A stretch of 64,000 nucleotides of DNA from an uncultured Prochlorococcus sp. GTDB lineage: Bacteria > Cyanobacteriota > Cyanobacteriia > PCC-6307 > Cyanobiaceae. Made by a program: the position numbers and the translations under genes. The notes beneath the pieces were generated by a model that did not search any database, was not told where the DNA came from, and was given only the letters and a program-made list of their open reading frames with translations. The stretch spans positions 1 to 64,000 of the forward strand of contig CACNWH010000002.1 of assembly GCA_902624105.1 (NCBI GenBank), read 5' to 3'. Positions within the stretch are counted from its first letter, which is position 1; every line of letters starts with the position of its first letter. Below, one piece after another: positions 57,028 to 64,000 of this stretch.

Positions 57028-57638
57028 AATAATTCTTTAATTTTTAAACCTATAACCTCAATAAAATCTGGATGAATTGTATGTGAGCAGTTATATTCAT
57101 GTAATTCATTATTTAAATTTGCGCTGTTTGCAAGTCGTGTTGAAATTTCCCTAGATGCTTTAACAGGAACTACCTCATCTTTTAAACCATGGCCAAGCAA
57201 TACGGGATTATTTTTTATAGGAGCCCATTTAGGATGAGCATATCCGCTACATGCAATTACTAAGCCTAAATCCAACCTTAAGCCAGCATCGAGTGCCATA
57301 GCTCCCCCCTGAGAGAAACCTAATAATACAGTTTTTTTAAGAGAAATTTTAGTCTTATCAAACGCCTTTAATGTATCTAAAAGTTTATCTACAGCAATCT
57401 CTGCTTCATTCCAATTAGGGGGGAATAGACTATACCATTGCCTCCCAATATCATTAGGTCGTAAAGCAGGAGCTTTAAGAGAAATTAATTGAAATTCCAA
57501 ACATGAATTATTAATAATTGATTTTCCTATGGGTAGAAGATCATCCGCATCAGCTCCCCAGCCATGAAGCAAAATAATCCTATGTGAGGAGTTTTGAGAG
57601 CCTATCGACACATATTCATGATGCATTAAAGATTTCAT
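57024..57638 (-). CDS. Carboxylesterase/phospholipase, alpha/beta hydrolase
   Basis: 204 aa. It has ILLHGWGADADDLLPIGK (oxyanion region), the nucleophile elbow LLGFSQGGAMALDAGL, VLLGHGLKDEVVPV with the Asp, and the C-terminal His in CSHTIHPDF. This is the small acyl-protein thioesterase/carboxylesterase family. Substrate unknown. It is divergent from purH (33-base spacer). Confidence 0.87.
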   Translation of the reverse strand: MKSLMHHEYVSIGSQNSSHRIILLHGWGADADDLLPIGKSIINNSCLEFQLISLKAPALRPNDIGRQWYSLFPPNWNEAEIAVDKLLDTLKAFDKTKISLKKTVLLGFSQGGAMALDAGLRLDLGLVIACSGYAHPKWAPIKNNPVLLGHGLKDEVVPVKASREISTRLANSANLNNELHEYNCSHTIHPDFIEVIGLKIKELF

Positions 57639-57671
57639 GTTTATATTCTTAAGTAATTAATATTTTTTTTA

Positions 57672-59225
57672 ATGTCTCGTTTAGCTTTAATTAGTGTTTC
57701 AGATAAAACAAACATAATCGCTTTTTCAAGAGTTTTAGTTGAAGAATTTGGTTATAAGATTCTATCAAGTGGAGGGACAGCTAAACACCTTATGGGTGCA
57801 AATATTCCAGTCATCAAAGTTTCCGAATTTACAAATTCTCCCGAAATACTTGAGGGGAGAGTTAAAACTTTGCACCCAAAAATTCATGGGGGAATTTTAG
57901 CGAAAAGATCTAATAAAACTCATTTAAATGATATTGAGAAAAATAATATTGATTTAATTGATCTAGTAGTTGTGAATTTATATCCCTTTCAAAAAAAAAT
58001 TGAAGCACAATGCAATTGGGAAGAGGCAATTGAGAATATTGATATTGGTGGCCCGTCAATGATAAGATCCGCTGCCAAAAATCATCAAGATGTTTCAATA
58101 TTAGTAAATAAAAATCAATATGAAAAATTTATTGAAGAATTAAGGAAGGGAACTCTGACTAGTTCGTATAAAACAGAGTTAGCTCTCAGAGCTTTTGAAC
58201 ATACTACAAGTTATGACGCTTCAATTTCTAATTGGTTAGCCAAAGAAAAAACTCTACAAAGCAATATTCATATAAAAACATTCCCATTTATCAAAAATTT
58301 AAGATACGGAGAAAATCCACATCAAAAAGCCTCTTGGTATGGTTTAAATAATTTAGGTTGGAATGCCGCAAAACAATTGCAGGGAAAAGAATTAAGCTAT
58401 AATAATTTACTTGATCTTGAATCTGCACTTTCAACTATCCTTGAATTTGAATATGATCAGCGACAAAACTCTTTTACAAAAACTAACGCTGCAGTAATAC
58501 TAAAACATAATAATCCTTGCGGGGCAGCATTATCAGATTCTCCATCAGATGCATTCAGAAAAGCATTAGATTGTGATAGCACAAGTGCCTTTGGTGGAAT
58601 TGTAGCTTTCAATAATAATGTTGATTTGGCTGCAGCAGAATTACTTTCAAACATCTTTCTTGAATGTGTTGTCGCACCTTCTTTTGATAAAGATGCCCTA
58701 GAGATCTTAAAAAATAAAAAGAACTTAAGATTACTTCAAATAAACAATGAGAATATCAATGTAGATAATAAATCTACGATTAAGTCAATCTTGGGAGGAG
58801 TTCTTGAACAAGATCTTGATAATGAAATTGATCAACTAAATGAATGGTCATACATAACAGAAACAAAACCCTCAACAGAAGAATTTAATGACTTAAGATT
58901 TTCTTGGAAAATCTGCAAGCATGTCAAATCAAATGCGATAGTAATTGCAAAAAATCAAAAAACCTTAGGGATAGGAGCAGGACAAATGAATAGAGTAGGT
59001 GCAGCTAAAATTGCTTTAGAGTCAGCCAAAAATTATTCCATTGGTGCTGTATTGGCTAGTGATGGCTTTTTCCCTTTTTCAGATTCAGTAGAGATTGCGA
59101 ACCACTACGGAATTAAAGCTATTATTCAGCCAGGTGGAAGTTTAAGAGATCAAGATTCTATTGATATGTGTAATAAGTTAGGTATTTCTATGATTTTTAC
59201 CAATAAAAGGCATTTCTTACATTAA
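57672..59225 (+). CDS. purH: Bifunctional AICAR transformylase/IMP cyclohydrolase
   Basis: A 517-aa enzyme for the last two steps of IMP synthesis. The N-terminal cyclohydrolase (MGS-like fold) shows ISVSDKTNIIAFSRVL, LEGRVKTLHPKIHGGILAK, and DIGGPSMIRSAAKNHQDV. The C-terminal transformylase has RYGENPHQKASWY and the catalytic KHNNPCGAAL (Lys-His), ending SDGFFPFSDSVEIA and QPGGSLRDQD. The length is normal. It ends 1 base before the convergent DoxX gene stop. Confidence 0.98.
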   Translation: MSRLALISVSDKTNIIAFSRVLVEEFGYKILSSGGTAKHLMGANIPVIKVSEFTNSPEILEGRVKTLHPKIHGGILAKRSNKTHLNDIEKNNIDLIDLVVVNLYPFQKKIEAQCNWEEAIENIDIGGPSMIRSAAKNHQDVSILVNKNQYEKFIEELRKGTLTSSYKTELALRAFEHTTSYDASISNWLAKEKTLQSNIHIKTFPFIKNLRYGENPHQKASWYGLNNLGWNAAKQLQGKELSYNNLLDLESALSTILEFEYDQRQNSFTKTNAAVILKHNNPCGAALSDSPSDAFRKALDCDSTSAFGGIVAFNNNVDLAAAELLSNIFLECVVAPSFDKDALEILKNKKNLRLLQINNENINVDNKSTIKSILGGVLEQDLDNEIDQLNEWSYITETKPSTEEFNDLRFSWKICKHVKSNAIVIAKNQKTLGIGAGQMNRVGAAKIALESAKNYSIGAVLASDGFFPFSDSVEIANHYGIKAIIQPGGSLRDQDSIDMCNKLGISMIFTNKRHFLH

Positions 59226-59226
59226 G

Positions 59227-59787
59227 TTAATTAGTCTTAGGATAATATGTAATCTTGTTTGTTTTCCTAAATAAAGCTAATCTGCCAGGACCAGCACATA
59301 AAAAATATAAAGAAATTGCACCATAAATAAAGGATAATTCAAATGCATAATTATGACCTTCAACTACAGCGAGAGGAAATCCCTCTAAGCCTGTATCGAG
59401 CATGTGAAAATACAGAGCAAAAGCCATTGTAGAGAAGAGACCTAAAGCTGAGAGGCGTGCAAATACTCCCAATGCCAAACCCAATGGACATACCAGTTGT
59501 GTAATTGCTGCACCAAATGTCCAAATAACAGGATCTCCAGGTAAGAATGGAAAATATTTACCAACTACAAATTCTGCAAATCCTTGAGGATCTTGTAATT
59601 TTTCTAACCCATGGTGAACCATTAATAGACTAAAACCAATCCTTAAAATAAAAATTGATAATTCCCCAAGAATATTAACCTCAGGATTTCCAGAGGGATT
59701 TGCAACCACAACTTCAACCTTTTGAGGAGCTTTTGAAGAGTTCATTTTGGCTGTTGGATTTTGTTCATTGAGTGTTGTGTCTTCCAT
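59227..59787 (-). CDS. DoxX-family membrane protein
   Basis: 186 aa. A hydrophilic N-terminal tail (about 40 residues) is followed by four membrane helices with FILRIGFSLLMVHHGLEKLQDPQGFAEFV and PLGLALGVFARLSALGLFS, matching DoxX. Family members have been linked to thiosulfate/sulfide or redox-lipid pathways. Its role here is unknown. It lies between purH and ispH, alone on its strand, with 86 bases to the ispH stop. Confidence 0.82.
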   Translation of the reverse strand: MEDTTLNEQNPTAKMNSSKAPQKVEVVVANPSGNPEVNILGELSIFILRIGFSLLMVHHGLEKLQDPQGFAEFVVGKYFPFLPGDPVIWTFGAAITQLVCPLGLALGVFARLSALGLFSTMAFALYFHMLDTGLEGFPLAVVEGHNYAFELSFIYGAISLYFLCAGPGRLALFRKTNKITYYPKTN

Positions 59788-59873
59788 ACTACAGAATTAT
59801 TTGTATCATTCTAAATAATAAAGTACATCTTTAGGAAGAAATAAAAAATTTTATACCTAATTTTATTTAATTT

Positions 59874-61070
59874 CTAATTTGTTATCTTGATAAGCTTTTC
59901 AATTACATCAGCTACCACTTTATCTGGAGTTGAAGCGCCAGATGTAATTCCAACTGTTAGTTCTCCATCAGGAATAAAATCTTTTTTCAATACCAAATCA
60001 GACTCAAGCGGTTTATGACATATTGAATTATTTTCAACAGAAATTCTATCTGGAGTATCTATATGAAATGATTCAATATCATTAGTTATTGCTATTTCTT
60101 GTAAATGAGTAGTATTTGAAGAGTTAAAACCTCCAATTACAACTAACATATCCAAATCTTCATCAACGAGAGAAAACATTGCATCTTGCCTTTCTTCAGT
60201 TGCATCACAAATAGTATTGAATGCTAAGAAATGATCATTGAGATGAGCAGGGCCATATTTTTTTAACATCGTATTTTCAAATAATTTCCCTATTTCCTCT
60301 GTTTCACTTTTGAGCATTGTAGTTTGGTTGGCAACACCTACTCTCTCAAGATGAATATCAGGATCAAAACCATTCGAGAATGCTTTAGAGAACTTTTGTA
60401 AAAAATGCTCTCTATCTCCATTCCCAAGGATATAATTTGCGACATACTCTGCTTCTGCTAGATCAAATACAACTAGATAATTCCCTGCAAAAGATCTAGT
60501 AGCAAGAGTTTCTTCATGCTTATATTTACCATGAATAATAGAAGTAAAAGTATGTTTTTTATGCTTTTCAACTGTATGCCAAACCTTTGAGACCCAAGGA
60601 CAGGTAGTATCAATAATATGACATTCTTTTTCATGTAATAATTGCATCTCTTGAACTGTCGCTCCAAAAGCTGGCAAGATTACAACATCTCCATGTGAAA
60701 CAGCAGAAAAATCTTTAATACCATTTTTTGCAGAAATTATCTTAACATTCATCCTACTTAAATGATTATTTACTGAAGGATTATGAATTATTTCGTTTGT
60801 CATCCATATGGTTTCTTTTGGATAATGTCTCCTCGTTTCATATGCCATTGCTACAGCCCTCTCTACTCCCCAACAAAATCCAAATGATTTAGCTAGTTGA
60901 ATTTTTAAACGTCCTTCTTGATAAGTAAAATTATTTTCTCTAATAGAAGCGATTAAATTACTCTGGTATGATTCTCCTAAAGCTTTTGCACGTTGTGTTG
61001 GCGACTCGAATCCTCTTCGGTTATATCTTCCCGAATGTTGTATAGCGTGTTTTACAGCTTGAGTATCCAT
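59874..61070 (-). CDS. ispH: 4-hydroxy-3-methylbut-2-enyl diphosphate reductase
   Basis: A 398-aa [4Fe-4S] enzyme for the last step of the MEP isoprenoid pathway, feeding carotenoid and chlorophyll-tail synthesis. The three cluster cysteines are in [22 protein letters not shown] and [23 protein letters not shown] near the C-terminus matches the family. It carries the long N-terminal extension usual in cyanobacteria. It lies downstream of amt1, with a terminator between them. Confidence 0.97.
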   Translation of the reverse strand: MDTQAVKHAIQHSGRYNRRGFESPTQRAKALGESYQSNLIASIRENNFTYQEGRLKIQLAKSFGFCWGVERAVAMAYETRRHYPKETIWMTNEIIHNPSVNNHLSRMNVKIISAKNGIKDFSAVSHGDVVILPAFGATVQEMQLLHEKECHIIDTTCPWVSKVWHTVEKHKKHTFTSIIHGKYKHEETLATRSFAGNYLVVFDLAEAEYVANYILGNGDREHFLQKFSKAFSNGFDPDIHLERVGVANQTTMLKSETEEIGKLFENTMLKKYGPAHLNDHFLAFNTICDATEERQDAMFSLVDEDLDMLVVIGGFNSSNTTHLQEIAITNDIESFHIDTPDRISVENNSICHKPLESDLVLKKDFIPDGELTVGITSGASTPDKVVADVIEKLIKITN

Positions 61071-61110
61071 GATTAAGATATTACATCATTTTGAATAAAA
61101 TTAAAGAAAC

Positions 61111-61144
61111 AAAAAAAAACCTGACATAAGTCAGGTTTTTTTTT
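61111..61144 (-). terminator. Rho-independent terminator of amt1
   Basis: CCTGAC/GTCAGG 6-bp stem with a 4-base loop (ATAA), flanked by runs of A and T that extend the stem (AAAAAAAAACCTGAC ... GTCAGGTTTTTTTTT). On the minus strand it lies 15 bases after the amt1 stop. The symmetrical A/T flanks could let it work on both strands. Confidence 0.9.
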
Positions 61145-61158
61145 GAAGATTTTAATGG

Positions 61159-62616
61159 TTACCTAGAAGCAAAGTCAGGATAAGCTTCCATTCCATGTTC
61201 ACCAATATCTAAACCTTGAACTTCTTCAGATTCAGAAACTCTAATTCCACCGAATAAGCCTCCTATAACGGACCATGCAATCCAACAAGTAACCAAAGAC
61301 CAAAGAGCATAAGCACCAGCACCGAGAGCTTGTACTAATAAAAGATTAATTCCTCCTCCATTGAATAAGCCAAGGCCAGAGCCATCTCCCTGTACTGCAG
61401 TACCCCAGAGACCAATAACAAGAGTCCCCCATACTCCACAAACTCCATGAACAGAGAATGCTCCAACTGGATCATCAATGCCAGCAGCATCAAGTGCTCC
61501 TACAGCAAATACAACGATAATTCCACCCACTAAACCTGCAAACCAGGATCCAGTCAAAGTCATATCGCCACAACCAGCAGTAATACTTACTAAGCCTGCC
61601 AAAATTCCATTAATTGTCATAGTAAGATCAGGCTTACCAGAGGTCATTGTTGAAACAATAGTAGATCCAATTGCGCCTCCTGCAGCTGCAAGTGTTGTTG
61701 TTACAGCTACATAAGGAACCCATTGATCCATTGCAAGTTGAGAACCAGGATTAAAACCATACCAGCCAATCCAAAGGATTAAAGCTCCAAGCGTTGCTAT
61801 AGACATATTATGGCCTGGCATAGCTTGAGGTTTACCATCTTTGAACTTACCGATTCTTGGCCCGAGAAGCATTGCGCCAACTAAACCTGCCCAAGCTCCG
61901 ACTGAATGAACAATAGAAGAGCCTGCAAAGTCAATGAATCCTAATGAATCTAGCCATCCACCGTTCCATTTCCAGCTACCTGCGATGGGATATATAAATG
62001 CTGTAAGAATAAGAGCAAATACTACAAATTCTCCAAACTTTACTCTTTCTGCCACTAAACCAGAAACTATGGTTGCAGCCGTTCCAGCAAAAGCTGCTTG
62101 AAATAAGAAATCAACAGTAGGAACTAGGCCTCCATCTGCAACTGTTTCCGCAGTAACTGTTGGATCAAAAAATAAACCATTAAAGAAAAGCCAGCCATCT
62201 ATAAAACTGCCTCCGTACATTAATGAATATCCAATAAACCAATATGAAGTTACAGCAAGTGCAAAAACGAAAAGATTCTTAGCGAGAATATTAACAGCAT
62301 TTTTAGATCTACACATACCGGCTTCAACCATTGCGAAACCTGCATTCATGAAAATTACCAAAATAGTTGCAATAAGTAACCATAGGTTATTAGCAAGAAA
62401 AGCTGCATTTAATTCAGGTAGTTCATTAGCGTGAGCTGATAAATTAAACACACCTAAGCCAAATAAAGCTAATGGAACAGTTGCAAGCCACAGCATTGAG
62501 CGATTTGAACTGAATCCACGGATACTCCTCAATAAGAGTATTGGGCCATCTGCAAGACTTGCTTCTTGCAATTTAGACCTTGTACGCCTTGCAGGCGTTT
62601 GCATAGCAGTGGTCAT
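61159..62616 (-). CDS. amt1: Ammonium transporter
   Basis: A 485-aa Amt/Rh channel with about eleven membrane helices. It has the Amt signature FGGIRVSESEEVQGLDIGEHGMEAYPDF at the C-terminus, FAGSSIVHSVGAWAGLVGAMLLGPRIGK, and FSVHGVCGVWGTLVIGLWG with the pore His residues. An N-terminal extension (about 60 residues) precedes the first helix. Ammonium is a main N source for Prochlorococcus. A perfect NtcA-type site is upstream and a strong terminator follows. Confidence 0.97.
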   Translation of the reverse strand: MTTAMQTPARRTRSKLQEASLADGPILLLRSIRGFSSNRSMLWLATVPLALFGLGVFNLSAHANELPELNAAFLANNLWLLIATILVIFMNAGFAMVEAGMCRSKNAVNILAKNLFVFALAVTSYWFIGYSLMYGGSFIDGWLFFNGLFFDPTVTAETVADGGLVPTVDFLFQAAFAGTAATIVSGLVAERVKFGEFVVFALILTAFIYPIAGSWKWNGGWLDSLGFIDFAGSSIVHSVGAWAGLVGAMLLGPRIGKFKDGKPQAMPGHNMSIATLGALILWIGWYGFNPGSQLAMDQWVPYVAVTTTLAAAGGAIGSTIVSTMTSGKPDLTMTINGILAGLVSITAGCGDMTLTGSWFAGLVGGIIVVFAVGALDAAGIDDPVGAFSVHGVCGVWGTLVIGLWGTAVQGDGSGLGLFNGGGINLLLVQALGAGAYALWSLVTCWIAWSVIGGLFGGIRVSESEEVQGLDIGEHGMEAYPDFASR

Positions 62617-62692
62617 AAAATTATATTTAGAAATAGAAACAGAATTTCTGCTTCATAAATATAATTTTGAACATTATTTCAATTAGTAACTA

Positions 62693-62706
62693 GTATTGGT
62701 TTATAC
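62693..62706 (-). promoter_or_regulatory. Candidate NtcA-binding site upstream of amt1
   Basis: GTA-N8-TAC, a perfect consensus for the nitrogen regulator NtcA, centred about 84 bases upstream of the amt1 ATG. No TAN3T -10 box lies at the usual 22-23 base spacing (nearest are TAATGT at 16 and TATATT at 29). amt1 is a classic NtcA target in cyanobacteria. Confidence 0.6.
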
Positions 62707-62764
62707 ATTTTTGGAATTTTGTTAAAGCTAAGTACTTTTATTAATTAATAAATATTTAATAGAT

Positions 62765-63532
62765 TTAATATATTGATTTTAAATCTTTATCCCTTAATAC
62801 AGGTATTATTTTATCCCACTTAATATGATCTATATTAAAAGATAAACAACATGGAATCACAATCAATCCTAACTTTAAAGATTGACGGAAAAGCTCTCCA
62901 TATAAAGGATCTTCTTCATCTCCAGTTGAAAAATAGTCAACATCATTTCTAGTAATACAGGGAATCATTATTGCTTTTGATTCTGGAATAATGGACATTA
63001 AATCTCTTAAATGTTTTTGCCCTCTCAAGGTTACAGTATCTGGAAAAAGTGCATTATTTTTTTTTATTAAAGTTGTATTCTTAACTTCAATATAAATATT
63101 TCTATTATCAGGATTTGATGATTTTGGAGTTAAGAAGAAATCAATCCTACTTTTATTATCCTTCCCATATATTTTTTCAGATTTAATTGAATCTATTTCC
63201 CCAATAATTTCCTTTAGAAAATTTTTTTCAATGACATTCCTTATAAGTTTATTTGCAATCAAAGTATTTATCCCCACCCATATTTGATCATCTTGATGAT
63301 TAATAACTTGTACTTGTTCCCAAGTCCATTCAAGTTTTCTTTTGGGAGAGGGACTATAATTAACTCTTACTCTACAATTTTTTGTTAATAGTCCCTTCAT
63401 AGGTCCAGTATTAGGACAATGAGCAGTTATATTTCTTCCATCATCTAAATGAATATCTGCAAGGAATCTTTTATAACGCTTAATTAAAGTTCCTTCTTGC
63501 AATGGGTCAAATTTAAGTAATAATTTATTCAT
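62765..63532 (-). CDS. sfsA: SfsA-family DNA-binding/sugar fermentation stimulation protein
   Basis: An SfsA-fold protein (restriction-endonuclease-like core with an OB-like N-terminus). It has the N-terminal [33 protein letters not shown], then SRIDFFLTP and YIEVKNTTL. These residues resemble a PD-(D/E)xK nuclease active site. The biochemical role is unclear. The track start is 63580, but the ATG at 63532 ([14 protein letters not shown]) removes a hydrophobic 16-residue stretch with no family match, giving 255 aa. It is divergent from murJ. Confidence 0.88.
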   Translation of the reverse strand: MNKLLLKFDPLQEGTLIKRYKRFLADIHLDDGRNITAHCPNTGPMKGLLTKNCRVRVNYSPSPKRKLEWTWEQVQVINHQDDQIWVGINTLIANKLIRNVIEKNFLKEIIGEIDSIKSEKIYGKDNKSRIDFFLTPKSSNPDNRNIYIEVKNTTLIKKNNALFPDTVTLRGQKHLRDLMSIIPESKAIMIPCITRNDVDYFSTGDEEDPLYGELFRQSLKLGLIVIPCCLSFNIDHIKWDKIIPVLRDKDLKSIY

Positions 63533-63601
63533 TTTTGAAAATAAATAATAGATTAATATAATCAAATATAAAAAGTTCAATAAAAAAATTTATCACTTTT
63601 A

Positions 63602-64000
63602 ATGTATTCGTTTCTCAAAAATAATATATTTTCGATTTCTCTAGGTACTACGCTTAGTAAATTTGCTGGATTTTTAAGACAAATATTTATAGCTGCTCTA
63701 TTTGGAGTAGGATTCGCTTATGACGCATATAACTATGCATACATAATTCCAGGTTTTTTAATAATAATTATTGGAGGAATAAATGGACCATTACATAACG
63801 CTGTAGTAGCAATTTTAACACCTTTAGAAGAAAACATAGCGAGACAAGTACTGCAAAATATCAGTTTAAAAATAATATTGATGTTATTGATTATTTCATT
63901 ACTAATTTATTTGAACTCAGAATTAATAATCAATATTATTGGGCCAAATTTGGATAAAGAGACCCAATTAATTGCTGCAAGACAATTAAAAATTTTGTCT
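63602..64000 (+). CDS. murJ: Lipid II flippase MurJ/MviN, 5' part (runs off window)
   Basis: Open reading frame from the ATG at 63602 to the window end (133 codons), not in the track because it has no stop. It begins MYSFLKNNIFSISLGTTLSK, followed by FAGFLRQIFIAALFGVG and YAYIIPGFLIII. MurJ proteins start with a similar S-L-x-T-x-x-S-R-x-x-G-x-x-R-E block. Three hydrophobic helices are seen. MurJ flips the peptidoglycan precursor lipid II; the 3' part and the exact subfamily cannot be judged here. Confidence 0.85.
   Translation, partial: MYSFLKNNIFSISLGTTLSKFAGFLRQIFIAALFGVGFAYDAYNYAYIIPGFLIIIIGGINGPLHNAVVAILTPLEENIARQVLQNISLKIILMLLIISLLIYLNSELIINIIGPNLDKETQLIAARQLKILS

Overview
The window is a piece of an AT-rich, gene-dense picocyanobacterial chromosome, almost certainly a high-light-adapted Prochlorococcus. 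It carries photosystem II genes (psbB, psbT, psbM, psbE, psbL, psbJ, psbK), cytochrome b6f genes (petB, petD), NDH-1 genes (ndhC-K-J) and chlD. It also has a lone, degenerate phycoerythrin beta gene beside a CpeS-type lyase, which is characteristic of high-light clades that have lost phycobilisomes. I see no insertion sequences, CRISPR arrays or phage modules.

Layout: the 5' two thirds of a 16S rRNA gene (minus strand) opens the window, followed by a 0.6 kb rRNA leader. At 1.7-9 kb are a GH100 invertase, petD/petB, the D1-processing protease ctpA, an HD phosphohydrolase, minCDE and tRNA-Thr. At 9-13 kb are tsaC, prmC, psbM, a long AT-rich spacer, then psbB-psbT ending in a clear terminator. 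At 13-17.6 kb are nrdR, rps1 with a structured leader, metK, an FGGY kinase and tRNA-Phe. At 17.8-22 kb lie small hypotheticals, a VTT membrane protein and cpeS/cpeB. At 22-29.5 kb are a UvrD/PcrA helicase, the CCA-adding enzyme, an oxidoreductase-SelD fusion, mtnP and a psbE-psbL-psbJ cluster. At 29.6-38 kb are ycf48, rubredoxin, ndhCKJ, yvcK, an MCE lipid transporter pair and chlD. At 38-50.8 kb are folK, a Nudix hydrolase, photolyase, a DegT aminotransferase, fabI, hisB, a carotenoid oxygenase, rdgB, a phosphoglucomutase, a Cas4-like/DEDD nuclease, ygfZ, pyrE and a CAT-anticodon tRNA. At 50.8-64 kb are a CNNM/CBS protein, a Gfo/Idh oxidoreductase, psbK, tgt, cobS, a Hik2-like kinase, a DUF3155-like gene, an esterase, purH, a DoxX protein, ispH, amt1, sfsA and the start of murJ.

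Many genes serve photosynthesis and its assembly: ctpA, ycf48 and rubredoxin support PSII assembly around the psb genes, chlD and ispH feed pigment synthesis, and the Hik2-like kinase may report redox state. The three tRNA genes do not encode CCA, so they depend on the CCA-adding enzyme in the same window.

Points most worth a second look: no psbF can be found in the psbE-psbL interval, where it is normally located; a pair of similar inverted repeats spaced 22 bp apart sits at the likely promoter of the DUF3155-like gene; a three-domain nuclease combines a Cas4-like four-cysteine module with a DEDD exonuclease; an oxidoreductase is fused to selenophosphate synthetase; two tiny overlapping genes look like tandem paralogues; rps1 has a hairpin leader; amt1 has a perfect NtcA half-site pair; and five convergent gene pairs share a single TTAA for both stop codons. 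I did not find an unmistakable new defence or biosynthetic system. All calls are from reading the sequence, without database searches.
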